Under the pieces are notes generated by a model that ran no database searches, was not told where the DNA came from, and was given only the letters and a program-made list of their open reading frames with translations. Made by a program: the position numbers and the translations under genes. A DNA stretch of 64,000 nucleotides from an uncultured Erythrobacter sp. (GTDB taxonomy: Bacteria; Pseudomonadota; Alphaproteobacteria; Sphingomonadales; Sphingomonadaceae): contig CANMMR010000005.1 of assembly GCA_947499095.1 (NCBI GenBank), positions 127,001 to 191,000 of the forward strand, read 5' to 3'. How positions within the stretch are numbered: the stretch's first letter is position 1; each line of letters opens with the position of its first letter. Shown piece after piece: positions 43,586 through 55,736 of this stretch.

Positions 43586-45006
43586 GTCTGCATGTCGTCG
43601 ATGATTTCGACGGCTTCCTCGCTCGTCTTGCGCGCGCGGTCGCGCTGGCGGGGGGCGTCCAGCGCAGCGAGCACCGGGGCATCGCGGCCGTAGATGTCGG
43701 CGAATTTGGTCAGATTGCCGTTCACGTCCACACCCATGGTGAAATAGGTGATGTAGACCGGCCACTGCCGTTCCATCGCATAGCGGGTGTAGTCGCCGCT
43801 CTGCGTGATCTCGGAGACTTCCTCCTGGATGCGCGGAAGGTCTTCCTTGCTTTTCGCATTGCCGAGCATCGACATGGTCATCGCCAGCTCACGCGCGCCC
43901 TGCACGCGGATGCAACCGTGGCTCAAGGCGCGGTTCTCTTGAGCGAACAGGTGGCGGCTCGGCGTGTCATGGAGGAAGATCGCATGCTCGTTAGGCATGT
44001 CGAGCTTCATCAGGCCGAGCGAATTGCCCGGGCCCGGCTGCTGCACGACGGTGACCCAGCCGTTGGCACCTTTGGTCGCCTTGTAGCCATTGGCCCGCGC
44101 CCAGCCGGGATTGCCCAGCACCTTCGCGCCCAGACCTTCGCCCTTCACGATCGATTGCGGCACCGTCCAGGTCGGGTTGTAGATCACCGCCTCGACCATT
44201 TCGGCGAGCTGCGGCGTCGCTGTGCGACCCGGCTTGCCGACGACCACACGGTAATTCTTGATGATCCGGTCGTTCACCGTCAGCCGCAGCTGGTATTCCG
44301 GCACATTGGTCAGCAGGTACCGCTTGCCGAGGTCCTGCCCCAGCCAGCGCCAGCGATCCATGTTCGCGCGGATCAGCTTGCGCGCCTTGGGATCGGTGGT
44401 CTTCGCCAGCTCCTCCTTGAGCCGCGCGTAGTCGGGCGCGACGGGATTGAGCGAAGCCAGAGTCTCGGCGATCTGGCCGGTGGCGAGCGCATTCTCGAGC
44501 AGCTTGTGCGTCGGGTTGGTGTCGGCATCAGGATCGACCACGAACCACTGCTTGCGCGCCTCCATCGGCGTGCGGCCGTCGCGCAGATCCTCGACCAGCC
44601 ACACGAAGATTTGGCTGGCGATTTCGTTGAGCGCGGGGCTCTCGCCCGCCGTGATCGCGGATTGGAGGGCTGCGCTGTCGTAATCAGCCGGGACCAGCCC
44701 TTCGGCTTCGACGGCCGGGATGAAGGCGAGCAGCTTGGCCGCATCGGCGGCGCTCCATTCGCCGACCAGCGAAGGTATTTCCTGCACCACCTCGCCGCTG
44801 CGCATGCGGATATCACCGAACGCATCGTCGACACTCTGCTGCGCGTTCATCTCCGGCGCGGCTTCGCGCATGTCGGGCAGCGGCTCGCTCACCTTTTCCG
44901 GTTCGGGCGGCAGGAGGTTTTCCGGCGCATTGTCCTGCGCCAGGGCCGAGGTCGCGACGAGCGCTGCGCTGCACGCGGTGCCGATAAGGTATTTCATGTT
45001 GGTCAT
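43582..45006 (-). CDS. L,D-transpeptidase, YcbB/LdtD-type
   Basis: Protein of 474 aa. Signal peptide at about 4-23 (MKYLIGTACSAALVATSALAQ); an N-terminal scaffold region (about 80-230, YDSAALQSAI, RLKEELAKTT) as in LdtD; YkuD catalytic domain with YNPTWTVPQSIV, HDTPSRHLF and the SHGCIRV active-site Cys. Forms 3-3 peptidoglycan cross-links in the periplasm. Start choice between ATG 45006 and ATG 44997 is open; a GGA lies just before the first. Divergent from the EamA transporter gene. Confidence 0.92.
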   Translation of the reverse strand: MTNMKYLIGTACSAALVATSALAQDNAPENLLPPEPEKVSEPLPDMREAAPEMNAQQSVDDAFGDIRMRSGEVVQEIPSLVGEWSAADAAKLLAFIPAVEAEGLVPADYDSAALQSAITAGESPALNEIASQIFVWLVEDLRDGRTPMEARKQWFVVDPDADTNPTHKLLENALATGQIAETLASLNPVAPDYARLKEELAKTTDPKARKLIRANMDRWRWLGQDLGKRYLLTNVPEYQLRLTVNDRIIKNYRVVVGKPGRTATPQLAEMVEAVIYNPTWTVPQSIVKGEGLGAKVLGNPGWARANGYKATKGANGWVTVVQQPGPGNSLGLMKLDMPNEHAIFLHDTPSRHLFAQENRALSHGCIRVQGARELAMTMSMLGNAKSKEDLPRIQEEVSEITQSGDYTRYAMERQWPVYITYFTMGVDVNGNLTKFADIYGRDAPVLAALDAPRQRDRARKTSEEAVEIIDDMQT

Positions 45007-45155
45007 CTGTTCCACCAGTTGCGCCGCCAGTCCCGATCGGCGGACAGCGGCAATATAAGCGATTGCCTGCGACTGTCCAAGAAACTGGCTGTCGAAAGGC
45101 TGAACTGGCGCAAATTTTGATGACGAAACCGGGCCCCGCCCCTAGGGACGCGCGG

Positions 45156-46043
45156 ATGAGCGCGTCCGCATCCCCTCTCAGGCCCGTGCTGGCGACCGCG
45201 GCCGGTATCGCGATGCTCTCGCTGATGGATGCCTTCATGAAAAACGCCGCGCTGGCGATGGGCGCCTATATGGCGGCGCTCATGCGGGCGGGGATCGCTT
45301 TTGCGGTGGTGGCGCCGATCTGGCTGGCGCTTCGCTCCAAATGGCCTGCCCGCGCCGTGATGAAAATCCATCTGACGCGCGGCGCAGTCGGATCGATCAT
45401 GGCGCTGACCTTCTTCTTCGCGCTAACGAAGCTGCCGCTGGCGGAAACGATCGCGATCTCCTTCGTCGCGCCGATCGTCTCGCTTTACCTCGCGGCGTTC
45501 CTGCTCGGCGAGCGCCTTCGGCCGCGTGCGGTTTGGGGCGCAGTGCTGGGTCTCGTGGGCGTGTTGGTGATCGTGGGAGGGAAGTTCGGCAGGGGCAATC
45601 TCAACGAAGACACGATGATCGGCCTCGCTTCGATCACGCTTTCAGCCTTTCTCTACGCCTGGAACCTGGTGCTGCAACGCCAGCAGGCCTTGGTAGCCAG
45701 GCCGCTGGAGGTTGCGACATTCTACATGGGGATCGCAAGCTGCATTTACCTGCTGGCCGCGCCCTTCCTGTTCAGCCTCCCGCCGACCGAGGCGCTCGGC
45801 GATGTGACGGCTGGCGCACTCCTGACGGTAGGCGGCGCGCTGACGATGGCCTGGGCTTATGCGCGGGCAGAGGCGCAGGTGCTGGTCCCGCTCGAATATT
45901 CCAGCTTTATCTGGGCCTCGCTTTTCGGCTGGCTCATTCTCGGCGAGAATGTGACATGGACTGCCGCAGGCGGCGCAGTCCTGATCGTGGCAGGCTGCTG
46001 GATCGCAACGACCGGCGTGAGGCCGGAACCGGCCGCCGTCTAG
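45156..46043 (+). CDS. EamA/DMT family transporter
   Basis: Protein of 295 aa with ten hydrophobic helices in two EamA repeats (first around MDAFMKNAALAMGAYMAALMRAG; second around GLASITLSAFLYAWNLVLQRQ). The end VPLEYSSFIWASLFGWLILGE is typical of drug/metabolite exporters. ATG 45156 follows AGGGACG at about 9 nt; ATG 45120 is a longer alternative. Exported compound unknown. Its TAG shares bases with the opposite-strand 49-aa ORF. Confidence 0.9.
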   Translation: MSASASPLRPVLATAAGIAMLSLMDAFMKNAALAMGAYMAALMRAGIAFAVVAPIWLALRSKWPARAVMKIHLTRGAVGSIMALTFFFALTKLPLAETIAISFVAPIVSLYLAAFLLGERLRPRAVWGAVLGLVGVLVIVGGKFGRGNLNEDTMIGLASITLSAFLYAWNLVLQRQQALVARPLEVATFYMGIASCIYLLAAPFLFSLPPTEALGDVTAGALLTVGGALTMAWAYARAEAQVLVPLEYSSFIWASLFGWLILGENVTWTAAGGAVLIVAGCWIATTGVRPEPAAV

Positions 46044-46189
46044 CGGACCGATCGTTCGACCGCCGTCGCGGTTTCTTCCGCGAAGGTAAAGGCTGCAGTG
46101 AAGCAGCCTGCGACGATAAGCGATCCGGCGACGATCGCCGTGCGTACGGTACGCTTGGCGCGTTCCCGTTTGCTTGTTTGCGAACCCAT
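46040..46189 (-). CDS. Small single-pass membrane protein, 49 aa
   Basis: Encodes a basic N terminus (SQTSKRERAKRTVRT) followed by one hydrophobic segment (AIVAGSLIVAGCFTAAFTFA) and a short tail. GGGGAAGACAT precedes the ATG, a good ribosome site. The positive-inside pattern supports a real small membrane protein; no family is recognised. It ends head-on against the EamA gene. Confidence 0.5.
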   Translation of the reverse strand: MGSQTSKRERAKRTVRTAIVAGSLIVAGCFTAAFTFAEETATAVERSVR

Positions 46190-46415
46190 ATGTCTTCCCC
46201 TTGGTCACGGACTGCGACCGAATCCGTTTGATCCGGGGCTATTGCCATGATTTTGCCTTAATAAGTCATGAAAGCCCCTTTTCGTTCCGGCGAATGACAT
46301 CTGAGGATGGCGGAACCCTTGATTTTTGCCCGTTTTGCGCGCAGGTGCGCGGCACATTCGGCCGCCTCGACCATTGGTCCGGTGACGGCTCTCAACTGAA
46401 AGGAAAATCGCGCGC

Positions 46416-49087
<2,672 letters not shown>

Positions 49088-49091
<4 letters not shown>

Positions 49092-49510
49092 TCCGGCAGG
49101 CTCTGCTCACCGGCATGGCGGCGGGGTTTCTCGCCGCCTGTGCCGGTGGCGGAGCGCAGGCCGAGGAAACACAGATCGCAGGTGCCGATGCCGGTGTCCT
49201 GACCATCGAACCGCGCGCGCTCTCGACCCGGCTGAAGGCCGGTGAGCCGATACAGCTGATCGACGTGCGCACGCCCGAAGAGTTTGCCGAGGGCCATCTC
49301 GAAGGGGCGGTCAACATACCGCTCGACACATTCGATCCCGCCGCGCTGCCCGATGCGAATGGTGCGCAGCGAGTGCTCTATTGCCGGTCAGGTCGCCGCT
49401 CCGGCATCGCAGCTGCTCGTCTGGCGGAAGCTACGGGCCGCGACGCGGTCCATCTCGAAGGTGGCATTCTTGCCTGGGACGCCGCCGGACTGCCCGTCCA
49501 GCGCGACTGA
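49088..49510 (+). CDS. Rhodanese-like lipoprotein, GTG start
   Basis: Protein of 140 aa. Lipoprotein-like signal ([14 protein letters not shown], Cys at about 18), then one rhodanese domain: [23 protein letters not shown] and the active-site loop [10 protein letters not shown]. Probably periplasmic sulfur transfer or sulfide/thiosulfate handling. GTG 49088 overlaps the aconitase stop; no internal Met would retain the signal sequence. Confidence 0.88.
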
Positions 49511-49526
49511 GGGCAAGCGACACACC

Positions 49527-50243
49527 ATGTCGCTTCGTACACGCCTCGCGCAAATGGTCGGTGGGACCACGTCCGATCCGATGGCCGATCCCGCCAAGCT
49601 GGCCCGGATCGGCGACGATGTCCGCGCGCGGCTGGCAGCCAATCCGAAGGCCGAGGAGCGCGGCGAGCGCAAGGCCGACCTCTTCCTGATCCCCGGCTTC
49701 CTGACCTTCGAGGAATGCGCCGATCTGGTGACGATCATCGAAAGCCGCTTGCGCCCCTCTACGCTGTTTTCGGAAAGCCAGTATCCCTCCGGCCGGACCA
49801 GCTCGACGCATTTCTTCGCCACCGAAGCGCCCGAGACCGCCGCACTGGGCTGCCGGATCGACGAGATGCTCGGGATCGACCGCATCCATGCGGAGACGAT
49901 TCAGGGGCAGCGCTATCTCCAAGGCGAGGAATATCGCCACCATTGCGATTTCTTCCGCAGCGAGCGCCCGCATTGGCGGCAGGAACGGCGGCGCGGCGGG
50001 CAGCGCAGCTGGTCGGCGATGGTCTATCTGAACGCGGTGGACGAAGGCGGCGCGACCGAATTCCCGCGGCTCGGCCTGACGATCACGCCCGAGCCGGGCC
50101 TACTGGTCGCCTGGAACAATATGGACCGCAAGGGCCGCCCGAACCGCAATACGCGGCACGCGGCGCTGCCGGTGACGGCGGGCCGCAAATACGTGATCAC
50201 CCAATGGTATCGCCAAGGTGAATGGAGCCGGAACTACCGTTGA
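49527..50243 (+). CDS. Prolyl 4-hydroxylase-like 2OG-Fe(II) oxygenase
   Basis: Protein of 238 aa. A P4Hc domain from about residue 50: FLIPGFLTFEECADLV, YLQGEEYRHHCDFF with the HxD iron ligands, WSAMVYLNAVDEGGATEFP, and NRNTRHAALPVTAGRKYVITQWYR with the distal His and the 2-oxoglutarate-binding Lys/Arg. Hydroxylates an unknown protein or small molecule. ATG 49527 is 16 bp after the rhodanese gene, so possibly the third gene of the aconitase operon. Confidence 0.9.
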   Translation: MSLRTRLAQMVGGTTSDPMADPAKLARIGDDVRARLAANPKAEERGERKADLFLIPGFLTFEECADLVTIIESRLRPSTLFSESQYPSGRTSSTHFFATEAPETAALGCRIDEMLGIDRIHAETIQGQRYLQGEEYRHHCDFFRSERPHWRQERRRGGQRSWSAMVYLNAVDEGGATEFPRLGLTITPEPGLLVAWNNMDRKGRPNRNTRHAALPVTAGRKYVITQWYRQGEWSRNYR

Positions 50244-50259
50244 GACTGCCTGCTGGCGA

Positions 50260-51285
50260 TTAAACCCGACCGGCCCCGCGCTTCACCCGGAACTTGCGCC
50301 TGCCCAGCACGGCTGCAGCCGCCATCCCGAACAGCGCCATCATCGGCGGCGCCGGCACTTCGGTGCCGCTCGTGCTGCCGGTGGTGGAGCCCGAGGTCGA
50401 ACTGCTGGTGCTGGTGCTCGAAGACGTCGAGCTACTCGAGCTGGTCGAACTCGACGAAGAGCTGCTGGTCGAGCTGGACGAACTCGTGCTGCTCGTAACA
50501 TTGCCCGAGGTCGATGTGCTGGTGGAAACGTCGCCCGAGGTTGAGGTCGACGTGGAGGTGCTGGTCGACACGTCGCCCGAAGAGCTGCTCGACACGTCGC
50601 CGGACGAACTGCTGGTCGTGGTCGTGCTGACTTCTCCGGTAGATGTCGAAACCGCGCCGGTGCTGGTCGATACCGCGCCGGTCGAAGTCGAAACTTCGCC
50701 GGTGGAGGTCGAGCTGGAGCTGCCGCCGGTCGAAGTAGACGTCGACGTGCCGCCACTGGAGGTCGAGGTCGAAACGTCGATATCGATGTCGGGCAGTTCG
50801 CCGCCGGTGGTCGTGGTCGAATTGACGACGACACTGCCGCCCCCACCGCCGCCGAAGAACCCTCCGAAGAAGCCGCCACCGAAGCCGCCGCCGTATCCGC
50901 CGCCATAGCCGCCCGACGGGATCGAGCGCGCGCCGCCGCCACCGGCGACCACGGGGGCCGCTTCAGGGAGCGGCGGGACGGGCACGGGTACCATCGCCTC
51001 GCGATAGACGGGCGGGCAGATATTGTCGGGATTCTCCGAAGCCAGCGGCGAATCGTACGGCACGCATTCGATCGGGCGCGGCGGAATGGTGCGCGCGGCG
51101 CGGCGCGGCAGGGTACGAACGACCGGCTTGGCCTGCTTCACCTGCTTGACCTGCTTGACGGCCTGCGCCTTGTATTGCGGATTGTCGGTGACCGGACGCT
51201 CCGCCACATGTACGGCGCCGCCGGCAACCAGCGCACCACCCGCAGCGGTGGCCGACAATTTGGCTAGAGCTGATTTGACCGACAT
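50260..51285 (-). CDS. Ser/Thr-rich secreted protein with PEP-CTERM-like tail
   Basis: Protein of 341 aa. The N-terminal signal-like segment (ALAKLSATAAGGALVAGG) is followed by a basic Gln/Lys/Val repeat, a Cys pair and a Gly/Phe-rich patch (YGGGYGGGFGGG). About 150 residues then consist almost only of Ser, Thr, Gly, Val and Asp, before a C-terminal VPAPPMMALFGMAAAAVLGRRKFR: motif, transmembrane helix and basic end as in PEP-CTERM exosortase substrates. Probably sorted to the surface or exported and possibly O-glycosylated. AAGGGAAGC precedes the start. No exosortase gene is in the window. Confidence 0.8.
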   Translation of the reverse strand: MSVKSALAKLSATAAGGALVAGGAVHVAERPVTDNPQYKAQAVKQVKQVKQAKPVVRTLPRRAARTIPPRPIECVPYDSPLASENPDNICPPVYREAMVPVPVPPLPEAAPVVAGGGGARSIPSGGYGGGYGGGFGGGFFGGFFGGGGGGSVVVNSTTTTGGELPDIDIDVSTSTSSGGTSTSTSTGGSSSSTSTGEVSTSTGAVSTSTGAVSTSTGEVSTTTTSSSSGDVSSSSSGDVSTSTSTSTSTSGDVSTSTSTSGNVTSSTSSSSSTSSSSSSSTSSSSSTSSSTSTSSSTSGSTTGSTSGTEVPAPPMMALFGMAAAAVLGRRKFRVKRGAGRV

Positions 51286-51500
51286 CGACTGCTTCCCTTC
51301 GCGGCTCTTCGACCGGGGCCCTTCCCCCTGATCTTGCCGGACCCCTGTCCGTACCGTTCTGCCGAATCCCGGCTTCGGGTGCGATCCCTATATTTTCAGT
51401 ACCGCAGAATGGTAATTTCGCTCCGAAAAGCGAGCCTTACACCGGCTGCGTCCCGAATCGGGACCACCGCCCCTCCAAACCTTACGGCCGCCTGATAGCC

Positions 51501-52526
51501 CTATTCGTCGAACATGTCGCCTTGCGGCCTGCTGGGCGGCGCGATGCCGAGATGCTGCCAGCCGCCATCGTTGAGCATGCGCCCGCGAGCGGTGCGGGCG
51601 ATCAGGCCAAGCTGGATGAGATAGGGCTCGATCACCTCCTCCACCGTGTCGCGCGGTTCGCTGAGGCCCGCGGCGAGGGTCTCGACCCCGACCGGGCCGC
51701 CCTTGTAGGTCGTCGCGATCATGGTGAGGTAGCGGCGGTCCATCGCATCGAGGCCGAGGCTGTCGACCTCGAGCCGGGTCAGCGCATCGTCAGCGACCTT
51801 CGTCGTAACCACCTGCTCGCCCAGCACGCTGGCAAAGTCGCGCACGCGGCGCATCAACCGGCCGGCGACACGCGGCGTGCCGCGCGAACGCCGGGCGATC
51901 TCGCGCGCCCCGCCCTCGTCGATACCCATGCCGAGTAGGCCCGCGCCGCGCGTGACCACCTTGAGCAGCTCGTTCTCGGTGTAGAAATTGAGCCGCACCG
52001 GAATGCCGAAGCGGTCGCGCAAGGGCGTGGTCAGCAGCCCCTGCCGCGTTGTCGCGCCGACCAGCGTGAAGGGCGGCAGGTCGATCCGCACGCTACGCGC
52101 CGAAGGCCCCTCGCCGATGATGATGTCGAGCGCACGGTCCTCCATCGCCGGGTAGAGCACCTCCTCGACCACGGGATTGAGGCGATGGATCTCGTCGATG
52201 AAGAGCACGTCGTTGGGCTCGAGATTGGTGAGCAGGGCAGCGAGGTCGCCCGCCTTGGCGATCACCGGGCCGGAAGTGGCGCGGAAACCGACGCCGAGTT
52301 CCTTGGAAACGATCTGCGCCAGCGTGGTCTTGCCGAGGCCCGGCGGGCCGAAAAACAGCACATGATCCATCGCCTCGCCGCGGTTCTTGGCCGCCTCGAT
52401 AAACACGCGAAGGTTTTCGCGCGCAGCCTTCTGCCCGACGAACTCGGTAAGCGATTTCGGCCGCAGCGCCGCGTCCGGGTCTTCCGGCTGGCGGTCAGGG
52501 GAATGAAGAGGGACGGGTTCAGTCAT
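51501..52526 (-). CDS. ruvB: Holliday junction branch migration helicase RuvB
   Basis: AAA+ motor of 341 aa that drives branch migration with RuvA. Walker [10 protein letters not shown], Walker [10 protein letters not shown], sensor GATTRQGLL, and arginine finger in TPLRDRFG are all visible; the C-terminal winged helix has [15 protein letters not shown] 52526 overlaps the stop of the 47-aa ORF (ATGA). Last gene of ruvA-dsrE-small ORF-ruvB. Confidence 0.97.
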   Translation of the reverse strand: MTEPVPLHSPDRQPEDPDAALRPKSLTEFVGQKAARENLRVFIEAAKNRGEAMDHVLFFGPPGLGKTTLAQIVSKELGVGFRATSGPVIAKAGDLAALLTNLEPNDVLFIDEIHRLNPVVEEVLYPAMEDRALDIIIGEGPSARSVRIDLPPFTLVGATTRQGLLTTPLRDRFGIPVRLNFYTENELLKVVTRGAGLLGMGIDEGGAREIARRSRGTPRVAGRLMRRVRDFASVLGEQVVTTKVADDALTRLEVDSLGLDAMDRRYLTMIATTYKGGPVGVETLAAGLSEPRDTVEEVIEPYLIQLGLIARTARGRMLNDGGWQHLGIAPPSRPQGDMFDE

Positions 52527-52666
52527 TCTGTCTTGCACGATCCGGTGCGGTAATCCCAAGCGCCGCCCGCGTCGACGCAGGCATCCACGTCAAGAAAATC
52601 CTTAGCCTGCCATCCTGCGACAGACCCGAGTGCGAAACTCGCAGCCAAGGCGAGCAGTTTCCTCAA
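52523..52666 (-). CDS. Small exported protein between dsrE-like gene and ruvB, TTG start
   Basis: 47 aa: a hydrophobic N-terminal segment ([16 protein letters not shown]), then [17 protein letters not shown] and a final Cys. Two cysteines could form a disulfide in the periplasm. The only start that fits is TTG 52666, overlapping the upstream stop as TTGA; its own stop overlaps ruvB as ATGA. The tight overlaps on both sides argue for a real gene. No family recognised. Confidence 0.6.
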   Translation of the reverse strand: MRKLLALAASFALGSVAGWQAKDFLDVDACVDAGGAWDYRTGSCKTE

Positions 52667-53220
52667 AACGGGTTCACCGAATAGCCCGCCTGCTGCAACA
52701 GCGCGTGGGCGGTCATCGCGGAGAGCGCCATTTCGACGCCGGGGATCAGGTCTGCCTGCGTGATGCCGTGCGCCGCCGCGCTCTGGCCGCAGAGGATCAC
52801 GCGGACGCCCTGGTCGAGCAGGTCGCGGACCAGCGCGTGGCTGCCGTTGACGCCGGACTTGCCTTTCGCTTCCCATGCCGGTTCGCGCAGCAAGTCGAGC
52901 GAAGCGCCGCCGTGGATCACCACCGCGACCTGGATGTTCTCCGGATCGACACCGGCTGCGGCATGCATGTTGATAAAGCGCGCGGCGCTTTCGATGTGGC
53001 GATTGGCGCGCCCCTCGCTCGCAGCGTCGGCAACGTCGAAGCTGTGCCTGAAAGCGGCATCGGCGGGCAGCTCGTCCATCCCCGCGACCGGCGCATGCGC
53101 TCCGAAATCCGCGACGACCGGACCGCGCTTGAAAGCCTCCATGTCCTGCGCCTGCGCCGCCGTTGCCAGAAGCGCCGCTGCTGCCGCCGTGATTGCATAT
53201 CGCATGAGATCGACCTTCAT
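52663..53220 (-). CDS. DsrE family protein, exported
   Basis: Protein of 185 aa. Signal peptide at about 7-24 ([18 protein letters not shown]). A DsrE/F-like sulfur-carrier fold: [38 protein letters not shown] with a Cys in the position used for sulfur transfer, and a final [14 protein letters not shown]. Periplasmic. Its ATG overlaps the ruvA stop (ATGA at 53217-53220), so it is translated with ruvA; a functional link to recombination is not evident. Confidence 0.88.
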   Translation of the reverse strand: MKVDLMRYAITAAAAALLATAAQAQDMEAFKRGPVVADFGAHAPVAGMDELPADAAFRHSFDVADAASEGRANRHIESAARFINMHAAAGVDPENIQVAVVIHGGASLDLLREPAWEAKGKSGVNGSHALVRDLLDQGVRVILCGQSAAAHGITQADLIPGVEMALSAMTAHALLQQAGYSVNPF

Positions 53221-53822
53221 CCTGCTGCCCTCTTCAATGCGACCCGTATCAGATCGCCCTCGCTCGCGCCCTCGCCGAGTTCGCCCTGCGCCGCTGCGAC
53301 CGCGCGTGCTGCCACGGCCGGCTTGAAGCCGAGGTTTTCGAGCGCGCTTACCGCGTCGGCGCTTGCCCCGCCTGCCGGGGTGGCCGGTGCCGCGCCGCCC
53401 GCCATGCCGCCGCCGGGCAACGCGCCCGCCTTGTCCTTGAGCTCGTTGACGATCCGCCCCGCGAGCTTCGGTCCGACTCCCTGCGCGCGCGCCACCGTGG
53501 CGGCGTCGCCCTGCGAGCAGGCTTGCTGCACCTCGCCGGTCGAGAGCGCAGAGAGGATCGCCAGTGCCACCTTACTGCCCACGCCCTGCACCTGCGTGAG
53601 CAGGCGGAACCAGTCACGCTCGGCCGCCTCGGCGAAACCGAGCAGCCGCATGTCGTTCTCGCTCACCTGCAGATCGGTGTAGACCGTGCACGCTTCGCGC
53701 GTCTCGCCAAGCGCGGCGAGTGTCTTGGACGAACAATGCACGAGGTAACCGACACCCCCGACGTCGATCACCGCCCAGTCCGCACCGGTTTCGTCGAGCA
53801 GGCCTTTGAGCTTTGCAATCAT
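53217..53822 (-). CDS. ruvA: Holliday junction DNA helicase subunit RuvA
   Basis: Protein of 201 aa that binds four-way junctions. The OB-fold N terminus ([11 protein letters not shown]...VGYLVHCS), two HhH motifs around [16 protein letters not shown] and [18 protein letters not shown], a Gly/Ala/Pro linker and C-terminal domain III ([19 protein letters not shown]) that contacts RuvB. First gene of the ruv operon here; ruvC is not adjacent. Divergent from aroC. Confidence 0.96.
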   Translation of the reverse strand: MIAKLKGLLDETGADWAVIDVGGVGYLVHCSSKTLAALGETREACTVYTDLQVSENDMRLLGFAEAAERDWFRLLTQVQGVGSKVALAILSALSTGEVQQACSQGDAATVARAQGVGPKLAGRIVNELKDKAGALPGGGMAGGAAPATPAGGASADAVSALENLGFKPAVAARAVAAAQGELGEGASEGDLIRVALKRAAG

Positions 53823-53940
53823 CCGTTTCTTTCTGCGCTACCGCCACGCTGCATGAGCGCCTTTTGTTCTTGGGGGACAAGAAGGTTTTGGTCCAGCCGC
53901 AATGGACTTGCGCCCACAATTGCGGGCATGAGGCATTCCC

Positions 53941-55023
53941 ATGAGCTGGAACACCTTCGGACGGACCTTGCGCTTCACCACCTGGGGCGAGAGCCATGGA
54001 CCCGCGATCGGTGCGGTGGTGGACGGGTGTCCGCCGGGCATCGCGCTGGACGAGAACGACATCCAGCCGTTCCTCGATGCGCGGAAGCCGGGGCAGAACA
54101 AATTCACCACCCAGCGCAAGGAGCCGGATGAAGTCCGGATCCTGTCCGGCGTGTTCGAAGGCAAGACGACCGGCACGCCGATCAGCCTGCTGATCGAGAA
54201 TACCGACCAGCGATCGAAGGATTATTCGGAGATCGCCAAGACCTATCGCCCCGGCCATGCCGACTATGCCTATGACGCGAAGTATGGCTTTCGCGACTAT
54301 CGCGGCGGCGGGAGGTCGAGCGCGAGGGAGACCGCGATGCGCGTCGCGGCGGGCGCGATTGCGCGCAAAGTAGTCGGCGAGGTGGAGATTCGCGCCTTCG
54401 TTTCGGAAATCGGCGGCGACCGTATCGATCCGGCGAATTTCGAAGCGGCGGAGATTTCGCGCAATCCGTTCTGGTGCCCCGATGCGGAGGCCGCCAGGCG
54501 CTGGGAGCAGCTGGTCGATAATGCCCGCAAGTCCGGCTCCTCGCTCGGCGCGGTGGTCGACTGCGTGGCGCGCGGCGTGCCCGCCGGCTGGGGCGCGCCG
54601 GTCTATGCCAAGCTCGATGCAGATCTTGCGAGCGGGATGATGAGCATCAATGCCGTGAAGGGCATGGAAATCGGCGACGGCTTCGATGCTGCGCGCCTGA
54701 CCGGCGAGCAGAATGCCGATGCGATGTCGCCCCCAAAATCAGGAAAGCGCGAGGACGGGCCGGAGTTCGCCGCCAATCACGCCGGCGGTATCGCGGGCGG
54801 TATCTCGACCGGCCAGCCCGTCACCTGCCGCGTTGCCTTCAAGCCGACCAGTTCGATCCTGACGCCGGTCGCCAGCGTGGACCGCGAGGGCAATGCGACA
54901 GAAGTCCGCACCAAGGGCCGCCACGACCCCTGCGTCGGCATTCGCGGCACGCCCGTGGTCGAGGCGATGATGGCGCTGGTTCTGGCGGACCACAAGCTTC
55001 TCCACCGCGCGCAATGCGGGTGA
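53941..55023 (+). CDS. aroC: Chorismate synthase
   Basis: AroC of 360 aa, the last step of the shikimate pathway, FMN-dependent elimination of phosphate from EPSP. Signature [18 protein letters not shown] at the N terminus, RPGHADYAY with the catalytic His, [12 protein letters not shown], and [14 protein letters not shown]-terminal [17 protein letters not shown]. The ATG follows the ruvA-aroC divergent region; no strong ribosome site is visible. Confidence 0.97.
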   Translation: MSWNTFGRTLRFTTWGESHGPAIGAVVDGCPPGIALDENDIQPFLDARKPGQNKFTTQRKEPDEVRILSGVFEGKTTGTPISLLIENTDQRSKDYSEIAKTYRPGHADYAYDAKYGFRDYRGGGRSSARETAMRVAAGAIARKVVGEVEIRAFVSEIGGDRIDPANFEAAEISRNPFWCPDAEAARRWEQLVDNARKSGSSLGAVVDCVARGVPAGWGAPVYAKLDADLASGMMSINAVKGMEIGDGFDAARLTGEQNADAMSPPKSGKREDGPEFAANHAGGIAGGISTGQPVTCRVAFKPTSSILTPVASVDREGNATEVRTKGRHDPCVGIRGTPVVEAMMALVLADHKLLHRAQCG

Positions 55024-55081
55024 AATGCAAGGATTTCCGCCGTTTTCGGAACATCGACTTCGCCTCATTCGCTGATAAGGC

Positions 55082-55678
55082 ATGAGGGAACAACAGCACG
55101 ACAACACCACCGACCATACGCTGCCGACGCGCCGCGAACGACTGCGGGCTTTTACCAAGCTCAAGTCCCAGCGGCAGCTTCTGACTGGCGGCATCGCGAT
55201 CTTTGGCGCTGCAGCGCTGACGCTTGGCGGAGCACTGTGGCAACAGGACCAGACGCCCGACGTGGTCAAGCTCGGCAAGGGTGTCGCCAGCGTCGATGCG
55301 CAACCCATCGCCGCGCTCGATCCGGTGGCGACAGTGCCATCTGATACAACAGCCCCCGACCCGACGCCGTCAGCCTCGGAAAGCCCCATCGGCAGCGGCG
55401 AGGCGAGCTATTACGGCAATGAGCTGACCGGCAATCGCACGGCGAGCGGAGAAATCTTCGACCCCTCCCGCCTGACCGCAGCGCATCGGACACTGCCGCT
55501 TGGCAGCGAGGTTCGCGTAACCAATCCGAACAACGGCCGCAGCGTCGTTGTGACAATCAACGACCGGGGCCCGTTCCACGGCAACCGCGTCATCGACCTG
55601 TCCACTGCAGCGGCGAGTGCGATCGGATTGATCCGGTCGGGCACCGGCCGGGTAAGCCTCGCCTTGCTGATGGACTAG
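55082..55678 (+). CDS. RlpA-like septal ring lytic transglycosylase domain protein
   Basis: Protein of 198 aa. A basic cytosolic N terminus, one membrane anchor at about 34-55 (LLTGGIAIFGAAALTLGGAL), a Pro/Thr/Ser-rich spacer, then a double-psi beta-barrel domain: GEASYYGNELTGNRTASGE, AHRTLPLGSEVRVTNPNNGRS and VVTINDRGPF with the conserved Asp. No SPOR domain is present, unlike E. coli RlpA. Probably a periplasmic glycan-cleaving enzyme. Confidence 0.9.
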   Translation: MREQQHDNTTDHTLPTRRERLRAFTKLKSQRQLLTGGIAIFGAAALTLGGALWQQDQTPDVVKLGKGVASVDAQPIAALDPVATVPSDTTAPDPTPSASESPIGSGEASYYGNELTGNRTASGEIFDPSRLTAAHRTLPLGSEVRVTNPNNGRSVVVTINDRGPFHGNRVIDLSTAAASAIGLIRSGTGRVSLALLMD

Positions 55679-55736
55679 CCGCGCAGCTTCGCGTGGAAGC
55701 GTAGAACAGATATGACTTGCCAAATCGGCGGCGGCC

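Noticed and set aside
50294..50908. Plus-strand Glu/Val/Leu-rich frame of 204 codons
   Set aside because: Antisense of the Ser/Thr repeat region; its regular composition only mirrors that repeat.
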